64,000 nt of DNA from contig NZ_VOOR01000022.1 of NCBI RefSeq assembly GCF_007993045.1, positions 36,699-100,698 on the forward strand. Direction: 5' to 3'. The notes under the pieces were generated by a model. It did no database searches. It worked only from the letters and a program-made list of their open reading frames with translations, and had not been told where the DNA came from. The first letter of the stretch is position 1. Every line of letters begins with the position of its first letter. Below are positions 29,968 to 37,662 of the stretch, piece after piece. The stretch is from Phaeodactylibacter luteus. GTDB taxonomy: Bacteria > Bacteroidota > Bacteroidia > Chitinophagales > Saprospiraceae. The position numbers and the translations under genes are program-made.

Positions 29968-32423
29968 TAGCCCAGATAATTTCCGATTGTGATGATTTCT
30001 GCAAATACCCCTGCGGCAGTCACCTCCGCACCGGCGCCCGGCCCCCTTACCACCAATGGGCGCTCCTTATAGCGCTCTGTGGTAAAGACAATCATATTGT
30101 CGCTCCCGCTCAAATGATAAAACGGGTGATCACTGCCCACTTGCTGCAGCCCGATCGTTGCGCTGCTGCCTTCGAGCTTGCCCACCATGCGCAGCACTTT
30201 CCCATTGGCCTCCGCTTCTTGCAGCAGGGCGTTGAAGTAGGTATCTGCAGCTTCCAGCTCGCTAAAAAAGGACTCTACTGTTGCCGCTTGCCGACAAGAC
30301 TCTGGCAGGACAGGGCTGATGGCCACATCCTCCGCTTCGAGCGGAAGGCCTGTTTCCCTGGCCAAAATGATAAGCTTCCTGCGCACATCGAGGCCGTTCA
30401 GGTCGATACGGGGGTCAGGCTCAGTATACCCCAGCTCTTGGGCCTTGCGCACTACCTCACTGAACCGCATGCCCGGTTTGAAGTTGTTGAAAATGTAAGA
30501 CAAAGAGCCCGATACCACCCCTTCTATGCGCAAGATGCGGTCGCCGCTGATGATCAGGTCGTTCAGGGTAGAAATAACAGGAAGGCCTGCGCCGACATTT
30601 GTCTCGTACATAAACTGCACGCCCCGCTTGGCCGCTATCGCCTTGAGGCGCTGATACTGCACAAAACCAGAAGAGACCGCAATCTTGTTGGGGGTGGAAA
30701 TGGAAATACTGGAGTCCAAGATATCCTCATAAAATGCAGCGACCTTGCTGCTTGCCGTATTGTCGACGAAAATGGTGTTCGACAGGTTCAGCTCTTTCAT
30801 CTTGCCTATGAATATGGCCGGGTCCATCTCAGTAGCCGCCTCTTGAAGGCTGTCCTGCCATTGCTCCAAGTCGATGCCTGATTCTTCGAAGAGCATCTTC
30901 CGGCTGTTGGCCATGCCCACCACCTTGATCTCCAGCCCACGGGTCTCCTTTAAATAGCCGGCCTGCGCCCTGATCTGATTGATGAGAGTGCTGCCGATAA
31001 GGCCTACGCCAATCATGAACAAGTGCAGCTCTTTGGTATCTGATAAGAAGAACGACTCGTGCAGGGCGTTCAGCGCCTTGGCCTCATCCGAACGGTTGAT
31101 AACAACCGATACGTTCAGCTCAGAAGAGCCCTGTGCAATAGCCACGGCATTGATGCCGTTCTTGCCAAGCGCTTGGAAGAGCCGCCCGGAAATGCCCGGC
31201 TGATAGCGCATGTTCTCCCCAATGATGGCTACAACGGAAAGGTCTTCTTCTATTTTGACCGGGTTGATGATTTTCATGCTTATCTCGTACTCAAAAGCTT
31301 CCTCTACCCGTTTGCGGGCTTTGTTCGCCATGCTCGGCTGAACGGCAAAGCTGATAGCATGCTCGGAAGAGCCTTGAGTGATGAGTATGATGTTGATCCC
31401 AGCTGCTGCCAAGCTAGAAAATAAACGAGCGGCAGTGCCCGGCACACCGAACAGCCCACTGCCAGAAAGCGTGAGCAGGGCAACGTGGCTGATGGAAGAA
31501 ATACCTTTTACCGCTGTCGCTTCCGGGTCTACATGATCTGAGATCAGCGTGCCGATGAAGTCCGGGTTGAAGGTATTCTTGATGTACAGCGGGATTTTCT
31601 TGAGCAGGGCAGGCTGTAGGGTAGGCGGGTAAATGACTTTGGCCCCAAAGTGGGACATTTCCATCGCTTCCGCATAAGTCATCGTCGGGATGGTGAACGC
31701 CCGCTTCACTTTCCGGGGGTCTGCAGTGAGCACTCCATCTACATCCGTCCAAATCTCTATCACACTAGCATCAAGCCCCGCAGCGATCAGCGCAGCGGTA
31801 TAATCGGAGCCCCCTCGCCCAAGTGTAGTCGTCAGCCCTCCTTTTGCAGAAGCCACGAACCCTGTAACAACCTGTACGTCAGGGTTTTGAGCATAATGTG
31901 CTCTAATTTTCTGATAAGTGAGCTTGAAATCAACCCGTGCCGAACCAAAGGATTTATCTGTCTTAACAATGCGCCTAGCATCTAAGTAGGCAGCGTTGAT
32001 CCCGCTTTGCCGAAGGACGTGCGAGATGATGAAAGCCGAGCTGCGCTCGCCAAAGCTGAGCACGTAATCCATAGTCCGTTTGGAAGCTTCCCGCACAAGA
32101 AAGACCCCATAGAGGAGGTTCTTCAGTACTTCGTTGTTGCGCTCCAGCTCTGGGAGCACTGCTTCCCGGTACTCTCCGTCCAAAAGTTCGTGGACCGCTT
32201 GCGTGTGCCGGGCGGCAAAAGCTTCAAAGTGTTCCTGATAAGCTTCATCCCCTTTGGCGGCAAGCGTGCTCATCTCTATGAGGGAGTCAGTAACGCCTCC
32301 GAACGCGGAAAATACGACCGTAAACTTTTCGCCTTTGGTATAATAGCCTTTCAGGATATCTACAATGCCGCGGATCCGCTCGGGCTTAGCGACCGAGGAG
32401 CCGCCGAACTTCAATACTTTCAT
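29967..32423 (-). CDS. thrA: Bifunctional aspartate kinase / homoserine dehydrogenase
   Basis: First and third steps of threonine synthesis from aspartate in one 818-residue polypeptide. The kinase domain begins MKVLKFGGSSVAKPERIRGI, with FGERSSAF and TLGRGGSDYTAALIAAGL. The central ACT domains (residues about 310-455, VALLTLSGSGLFGVPGTAAR and AIIGENMRYQPGISGRLF) bind threonine in the family, giving feedback inhibition. The dehydrogenase domain starts at about residue 465 (HLFMIGVGLIGSTL) and contains GVVSGSLSYIFNNF. The gene heads the thrABC operon. I looked for a Thr/Ile-rich leader peptide upstream and saw none. Confidence 0.96.
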   Translation of the reverse strand: MKVLKFGGSSVAKPERIRGIVDILKGYYTKGEKFTVVFSAFGGVTDSLIEMSTLAAKGDEAYQEHFEAFAARHTQAVHELLDGEYREAVLPELERNNEVLKNLLYGVFLVREASKRTMDYVLSFGERSSAFIISHVLRQSGINAAYLDARRIVKTDKSFGSARVDFKLTYQKIRAHYAQNPDVQVVTGFVASAKGGLTTTLGRGGSDYTAALIAAGLDASVIEIWTDVDGVLTADPRKVKRAFTIPTMTYAEAMEMSHFGAKVIYPPTLQPALLKKIPLYIKNTFNPDFIGTLISDHVDPEATAVKGISSISHVALLTLSGSGLFGVPGTAARLFSSLAAAGINIILITQGSSEHAISFAVQPSMANKARKRVEEAFEYEISMKIINPVKIEEDLSVVAIIGENMRYQPGISGRLFQALGKNGINAVAIAQGSSELNVSVVINRSDEAKALNALHESFFLSDTKELHLFMIGVGLIGSTLINQIRAQAGYLKETRGLEIKVVGMANSRKMLFEESGIDLEQWQDSLQEAATEMDPAIFIGKMKELNLSNTIFVDNTASSKVAAFYEDILDSSISISTPNKIAVSSGFVQYQRLKAIAAKRGVQFMYETNVGAGLPVISTLNDLIISGDRILRIEGVVSGSLSYIFNNFKPGMRFSEVVRKAQELGYTEPDPRIDLNGLDVRRKLIILARETGLPLEAEDVAISPVLPESCRQAATVESFFSELEAADTYFNALLQEAEANGKVLRMVGKLEGSSATIGLQQVGSDHPFYHLSGSDNMIVFTTERYKERPLVVRGPGAGAEVTAAGVFAEIITIGNYLG

Positions 32424-32521
32424 GAGTTGCTACAGCTTGTTTTTAAGGGGCAAGAGCATATTTGGAGCTCTAAAAGCCATTTTTGGCATACCGCCTGTCT
32501 GTTCACAGTTAAATTCTGAAT

Positions 32522-32529
32522 CAAAAGTA
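32522..32529 (-). promoter_or_regulatory. Candidate -7 box of thrABC
   Basis: TACTTTTG on the minus strand fits TAnnTTTG, about 100 bp upstream of the thrA ATG. The -33 position is not clear. Confidence 0.35.
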
Positions 32530-32847
32530 GGGAGGTTTGCCCGAATGTACAGATTGGCAAGGCAGTAAATACAGCAGCAAAGGGCTGAGTGCCCAAAAAA
32601 AATGCCCGTTTGTCCGAAGCCCAAGCCCTATGCGCCCAAGGTACAGCTCGGCCGGGGGGCAATAGGCTTGATGGGCCGGGGTTCCGCTTTTGGAGCGCAG
32701 GCCGCCGAATAATTTCCTAACCTACCTACTTTAGCAGGGGGAAGGCAACGCTAAACAGCCGGAAGTTTGGCGAGTGCGGCCCGAAGGGCAACCACTTAAG
32801 CCCCCGCGCAGGCATTTAGGCCTTATCGGCTATGGGCTGGGACCGGA

Positions 32848-33019
32848 CTAGCGCTGCGCAGGGGTGGCAAGCCCGCAGGGCCGAGCGGACAGCGAGCCCC
32901 GGAGCATAGCGACCCCTGCCGTTGGGCAGGGGTAGGCCCCTATCCTTACGGAGGGGGCAGGCCCCCTCACATTATGCAGGGGCAGGCTTAAAAAATCGAT
33001 AAGCTGGCTTGCGGTCCTA
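32848..33019 (-). repeat. Dispersed GC-rich repeat, copy D
   Basis: Inverted relative to copies A-C. The core runs 32848-32940 (CTAGCGCTGCGCAGGGGTGG, then CAAGCCCGCAGGGCCGAGCG and CGAGCCCCGGAGCATAGC). The degenerate outer end near 33019 reads GGACCGCAAGCCAG on the minus strand. It separates thrA from ybeY. The sequence on its other side (32530-32847) is GC-rich and shows no coding frame. Confidence 0.8.
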
Positions 33020-33043
33020 ATATGCCCTTGCCCCCGGTATCCT

Positions 33044-33517
33044 CTACTGCTGAAGGCGGGCCAGCAGTGCCAGCGCCTCATCCTCTTTTTGCCGCATGGC
33101 AGCAGCTTCGGCAGGCGTTTTGTCCGGGTAGCCACAAAGGTGCAGTACGCCGTGGATCATGACCCGGTGAAGCTCCTGCTCAAAAGGGAGGCCCAGCTCC
33201 GCAGCATTTTCCTGCACGCGGTCTATACTGATAAAGATATCGGAATACACCACGGGAGGCGGCTGATAAGGGAAGGTAATGATATCGGTATAAGTATCGT
33301 GGCTGAGGTATTCCAGATTGACTTGGTAGAGGTATTCGTCGCTACAAAAGATGTAGGTGAGCTCTTGCAGGGTGCAATTTTCTTTTTCAATGACCGCTTC
33401 GACCCAACGCTCGAGCAGGCTGGGTGAATCCGGCAGGAAAGCGACATCTTCGTGGTGGAAGGAAATGCCAGCGGGGGCATCCTCCTCGGGCCCGCCGGGC
33501 CATTGTTCAGGCATCAT
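33044..33517 (-). CDS. ybeY: Endoribonuclease YbeY (rRNA maturation)
   Basis: This 157-residue metal-dependent RNase acts in 16S rRNA 3' end maturation and ribosome quality control. The zinc-site motif HGVLHLCGYPDKTPAEAAAM keeps the first two His residues. The third-ligand region is the Bacteroidota form GYxDKTPxE rather than the GYDH of enterobacteria. It overlaps the upstream HATPase gene by 4 bp (ATGA) and is therefore co-translated with it. In related genomes mnmG often follows this pair; here repeat copy D follows instead. Confidence 0.93.
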   Translation of the reverse strand: MMPEQWPGGPEEDAPAGISFHHEDVAFLPDSPSLLERWVEAVIEKENCTLQELTYIFCSDEYLYQVNLEYLSHDTYTDIITFPYQPPPVVYSDIFISIDRVQENAAELGLPFEQELHRVMIHGVLHLCGYPDKTPAEAAAMRQKEDEALALLARLQQ

Positions 33518-33918
33518 AGATTGAACCGCATTTCAACGGTAGAGCCGTTATTGTGGAACAAGAGCATATCGGAGAGCTGATGCATTAAGAAGACCCCGCG
33601 GCCGCCGACCTGCATCAGGTTTTCAGGGGCAGTAGGGTCAGGAAGGTTATTGGGATCAAAGCCACAGCCTTCGTCGGTAACGCGTACGGCCAGGCAGCCT
33701 TCCTGTTTGCGGAGCTGTATCTGCACGGTTTTGGATTCATCATTACTGTTGCCGTGAATGATAGCATTATTGACGGCTTCTGTCAGGGTGATAAGGATAT
33801 TGCCATAGACATCCGGGTTGATCTCGTACTTACTGACGGCCTTTTCCACGAAAGATTCTACGAGGGCGATATTCCTGGGGTTTGAGGAAAGCTTCAACAT
33901 AATAGGCTTGTAACTCAT
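33514..33918 (-). CDS. Small HATPase, anti-sigma regulatory factor type (RsbW/SpoIIAB-like)
   Basis: This 134-residue single-domain GHKL ATPase has N box EAVNNAIIHGN, G1 box DEGCGFDP and G2 box GGRGVFLM. There is no sensor or histidine-phosphotransfer domain, so it is not a histidine kinase. The family includes serine kinases of anti-sigma-factor antagonists. No sigma factor or STAS protein is nearby, so the partner is unknown. It is coupled to ybeY by a 4-bp overlap and lies 113 bp downstream of the DUF4175 gene. Confidence 0.88.
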   Translation of the reverse strand: MSYKPIMLKLSSNPRNIALVESFVEKAVSKYEINPDVYGNILITLTEAVNNAIIHGNSNDESKTVQIQLRKQEGCLAVRVTDEGCGFDPNNLPDPTAPENLMQVGGRGVFLMHQLSDMLLFHNNGSTVEMRFNL

Positions 33919-34031
33919 GATGAATCCCTGTAAAGTAAATCAAAATCCAATAAGAAGCAAGCCCTTGGGGCTTGGCCCAAAAGTACCGGCGCTGTAGGCT
34001 ACATATCCCACAGCGCCGGCAGGCTTTCTAT

Positions 34032-37000
34032 TTACTTGGCTTGCAGCGACTTTACGTATTCCTCTACCAGGAATTTATAGTAAGGCTTCAATGCCGGATT
34101 TACGGTTTTGTACATTTCAATTTCCGCTTCCCGCTTGCGGATGTACTCTTCGAGGGAAGGCGGCATTTCGCGCTGCTGCTGAGCAGCCTGCTCGGCCTTA
34201 CGTTTTTCCTCGTACTCCTGTTGGCGTTCAGCTTTTTCGTGCTCGAGCAATCGGGTTAGGATATCCTGCTGCCGCTCCATCATTTGGTTATTGAGCCGCT
34301 TATTGACCAGGTCTTCTTCTATTTTATCCATCTGATCCATGATCTCCTGTAGCTGTTGGCTGCCTTTGCCCTGCTCGCGGAGCTTTTTCTGTTTTTCTTC
34401 GAGGGCTTTGCGCAAAGCAGCCTGCCGGGCTGCCATTTGGGCAAACTCCTTAGCGCCAGGGCCGCCCTTGCCTTTGCCATCCTTCATGCGCTGCTTCATC
34501 TGCTCCATCATGTCATTGAGCGACTGCTGCCCCTGACTGATTTTGTCTTTAGGCTTGCCATTGGGGCCTGATCCCCCGGGCTTATCGCACATTTGGCTGC
34601 CAGCCATTTGACTGGCCATCTGCTGTTGCATTTGGTTCATGACCTCGCTCAGCATCAGGGCCAGGTCATTCAGGTTTTTCATGCTCCGCTGCTGATGATT
34701 AGATGCCTCTGTTTTATGGCGTTCTTCCAATTCATCAAGGCCTTCGCGTAAATTGGTTTTGATCTCTGTGACCTTCTCTGTTACGAAAGCTTCAATTTGG
34801 AAAACCCGCTTGCTCAGGGCCTGCAAGCTATCCTCTACCAGGCGGAAATCATCCTGCAGCTTAAACTGATTTTGCACCAGCTCAACGTACCTTGGCGTAT
34901 TGATTTCGGCTACCCCAAACTCATCGATGAGGTCTTCCTGATCAAAAGAAAGGCCTACGATATTTTCCAGCAGCTGCCGCAGCGCATCCATATCCTCTTG
35001 CATCTGCTCCATTTCAGAAGACTGCATTTCCATCTGCATGGCATTAGCCATCTGCTTCATTTTATCGGAGGCTTTCTGCTGAGCGTCAGAAGCTTTCTTT
35101 TTGTTCTGCTGCTGCAGTTGTTCCTGACTTTCATTGATGTCCTTTTGGATGTCGTCCATCTCTTCCTTGCGGTCCTCCATTTCTTGAGGGCGCTCTAGGT
35201 CTTCGTTCTTCTTTTCAATGCCCTCCATTTTTTCCTGCAGCTTCTCGAACGCTTCAGCTATTTCCTCCTGCTTCTGCTCCAGCTGCTCCTGTTTGGCTTG
35301 TTCCTCTTCGGGAGATTGTTCGTCAGCCTGTTCCTCCGCTTCACGAGTTTCTTCGGCCAGTTCTTCCTGCTCTTCAGCCAGCTTCTCCAGCTCTTCGATA
35401 GCCTCCGTCATCTCTTTCTCGAGCTCGAGCTGTTTGTAAAGCTCCAGCATACGGTCGAGCTCCATCTCCATTTCTTCGTCGGACATTTCCATCTCCTCCA
35501 TCATCTCGAGGGCCTCATCCTTGTTCAGTTCTTGCATGAGCTCCTCCAGCTGCTTCATGAGCTCTTTCATTTCATCGCTCATGACCTTTTCCATCATCTC
35601 TTGGATCTGCTCCTGCTTCTTCAGTATCTCTTCATCCTGTTGATTGAGCTCCTCCTGGTTTTTAAGGTTTTCCTCGAAAGCTTTTTTGGCTTCCTCTATG
35701 GTCTTTTCCAGGTCCTTTTGCCGGTCGAGCAGCTTCTCCAGCTCTTTGCGCTGCTGCCAGTCGAGCTCGCGCTCCTGCAAGATCTTTTCCCGCATCTTGC
35801 GCATTTCGTCCTGTATCTTTTTCGACTCATCGAGCGCGTTCTTCAGCTCTGCTTTGATCTTGTTGTCATTATCCTCTTCCATTGCTTTGAACTCCTCCAG
35901 CGTAGGCATAGCGTAAAGCATGGTATTGGTACGGGCAGATTTGCTCCCGTTGACGCCATCGTTATCAAAGATTTCGAAATAGTAGGCTACCTCATCGCCC
36001 GGCTTCAGGCCCAGCTCGTTGAGGTCAAATACGTGGTCATACTGTACTTGTTTCCCGCCAGAGTAGGAAATGGGCGTACGCTGCAGAGGCTCCTGTGTAC
36101 CGTCCGCTTTTTTGATTTGGTAGTTGAAGCTCAGCCCTCGCAGCCCGTAGTCATCAGAGGCCTGGCCAACGAAGAAAAGGAGCTTACGCTGCGTGCTGTC
36201 TTGAAATTTATCTACCTCGATAGACGGGTACAAGTCTGGGATAACTGAAATGGTATACCCGATAGAGTCTGCGTTGGGAAGGTCTGCATTAGAGACCAAT
36301 AGCTTGTAAGCTTGGTCCTCCATTGCTTTGTACTTGTAGGTAAACAGCTCATCTGAGAAACGCTTGGTGTCTACCAGGCCCTCTTCTCCCGAAAAGCGAA
36401 GGCGGATAGCATCCGTATATTCTGCATTGAAGACCCAGTCGATCATAGTACCTTCAGGAACGGCCAAGTCGCCTATGCTGGAAAGCGTTTCGTCCTTCCT
36501 GCCCGTGTAGGCCGGGTAGCTCAACTTTACATCGAAGCCGATCACGTTAGGCTTGCGAAGCACATTGAGCGTATACTCGCGCGAAGAAACCCCGGAAGCG
36601 TACAGCTTGAAATCCGTCGCCTTCTGTACATTATTGAAGCGGTACACGAAACGGTTGGCTTCCTCTTTCCTAAGCCGGTACTGCGCTTTATCCACCTCAA
36701 TAAAGACCTCGTTCGGCAGTTGGGCCCCTTCAATTTTGACCTCCATCTCATAGTCTTCGTACTGAATAACGCGGGGAGCTTCTTCTGCAAGCACGAAGGA
36801 AAACGGAGCAGGCTTTTCAAACTCTTCGTTATTGCGGATAAGGCGTGCCGTACTGTCTGTGATCAGGCTTGCATTCACAAATAGAATGATGAGCAGAAGC
36901 GCCAAAGGAGGCAGGGCGTACCTTAAGTACTTGCGGTTTTTGCTCAGGTCGATGGCACTCTTAAAGGGCACCAGCTTGATCTCCTCCGACTTTTGGTCAA

Positions 37001-37403
37001 TGCCTGCCAGCAGCAGGTCTTTACTGCCGGTAGCTTGCTCAGCCTGATGCCGCAGCTGCAGGATGTTCAGCAATTTGTCTTTGACGTTGTCAAAGTGCTG
37101 CCCGATAATTTGTGCAGCCTGCTGATGAGAAATGACCTGCCCAAGGCGGAAGTAGCTGAACAGGGGCTTGAACACCCACACCCCAAGCGCCGCAGCGCTA
37201 ACGCCCATAAAGGAAAAAAACATCACCTTGCGGACCGCTGTGCTGAAGTAATAATAGTACTCCAGCATGCTCATCCCGAGGAACAACAACAGGACAAGCC
37301 CGGTGCTGTAAAGCAGCCCTCGTATCAGCTTATTGATGTAATATTTGCGTATGAACTGGTCCAGTTTCTGGATCAATGCCTGATAATTGTCGTTCGTTGC
37401 CAT
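34032..37403 (-). CDS. DUF4175 family membrane protein with long coiled coil
   Basis: The start at 37403 (MATNDNYQALIQKLDQFIRK) gives 1123 residues; a longer in-frame start is rejected because its added 33 residues are not leader-like. Two hydrophobic helices lie near residues 25-75 and a third near 165-190 (YALPPLALLLIILFVNASLI). A beta-rich, Ig-like part follows. Then, from about residue 510 to 1000, comes a very long Glu/Gln/Lys/Met-rich coiled coil. The family is conserved in Bacteroidota but uncharacterised. The topology suggests an inner-membrane protein with a large periplasmic coiled-coil stalk or scaffold. Confidence 0.88.
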   Translation of the reverse strand: MATNDNYQALIQKLDQFIRKYYINKLIRGLLYSTGLVLLLFLGMSMLEYYYYFSTAVRKVMFFSFMGVSAAALGVWVFKPLFSYFRLGQVISHQQAAQIIGQHFDNVKDKLLNILQLRHQAEQATGSKDLLLAGIDQKSEEIKLVPFKSAIDLSKNRKYLRYALPPLALLLIILFVNASLITDSTARLIRNNEEFEKPAPFSFVLAEEAPRVIQYEDYEMEVKIEGAQLPNEVFIEVDKAQYRLRKEEANRFVYRFNNVQKATDFKLYASGVSSREYTLNVLRKPNVIGFDVKLSYPAYTGRKDETLSSIGDLAVPEGTMIDWVFNAEYTDAIRLRFSGEEGLVDTKRFSDELFTYKYKAMEDQAYKLLVSNADLPNADSIGYTISVIPDLYPSIEVDKFQDSTQRKLLFFVGQASDDYGLRGLSFNYQIKKADGTQEPLQRTPISYSGGKQVQYDHVFDLNELGLKPGDEVAYYFEIFDNDGVNGSKSARTNTMLYAMPTLEEFKAMEEDNDNKIKAELKNALDESKKIQDEMRKMREKILQERELDWQQRKELEKLLDRQKDLEKTIEEAKKAFEENLKNQEELNQQDEEILKKQEQIQEMMEKVMSDEMKELMKQLEELMQELNKDEALEMMEEMEMSDEEMEMELDRMLELYKQLELEKEMTEAIEELEKLAEEQEELAEETREAEEQADEQSPEEEQAKQEQLEQKQEEIAEAFEKLQEKMEGIEKKNEDLERPQEMEDRKEEMDDIQKDINESQEQLQQQNKKKASDAQQKASDKMKQMANAMQMEMQSSEMEQMQEDMDALRQLLENIVGLSFDQEDLIDEFGVAEINTPRYVELVQNQFKLQDDFRLVEDSLQALSKRVFQIEAFVTEKVTEIKTNLREGLDELEERHKTEASNHQQRSMKNLNDLALMLSEVMNQMQQQMASQMAGSQMCDKPGGSGPNGKPKDKISQGQQSLNDMMEQMKQRMKDGKGKGGPGAKEFAQMAARQAALRKALEEKQKKLREQGKGSQQLQEIMDQMDKIEEDLVNKRLNNQMMERQQDILTRLLEHEKAERQQEYEEKRKAEQAAQQQREMPPSLEEYIRKREAEIEMYKTVNPALKPYYKFLVEEYVKSLQAK

Positions 37404-37599
37404 GCGTATACCTCTGTGTGTCGTGTCATTGCAGATTCCCTGCTGCAGAATACCAAACGGATAGGAGCCCCTTCGGGATGAGGAGCTGCGGCAGTTTAAC
37501 ACAATGAAAAAAGAAATGATTGCCCCATTGCCATTTATTGCCGGCCTGAATCCGTGCGGAGCCCGCTTAAATTACCCCCCTTTTATCACAAAGTCAAGC

Positions 37600-37623
37600 A
37601 TCCGGGGGGGATGCCCCCCGGAT
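37600..37623 (-). terminator. GC hairpin after the M1 peptidase gene
   Basis: ATCCGGGGGG pairs perfectly with CCCCCCGGAT around a 4-base loop, 40 bp beyond the stop codon at 37663. The T-run after it on the minus strand is weak. Confidence 0.55.
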
Positions 37624-37662
37624 ATGACGTCTTCCTGATTAAGAGATACTATGTTAGCATCT

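Noticed and set aside
32424..32660. Possible threonine leader peptide before thrABC
   Set aside because: Small frames here have no run of Thr or Ile codons and no attenuator-like alternative hairpins were evident.
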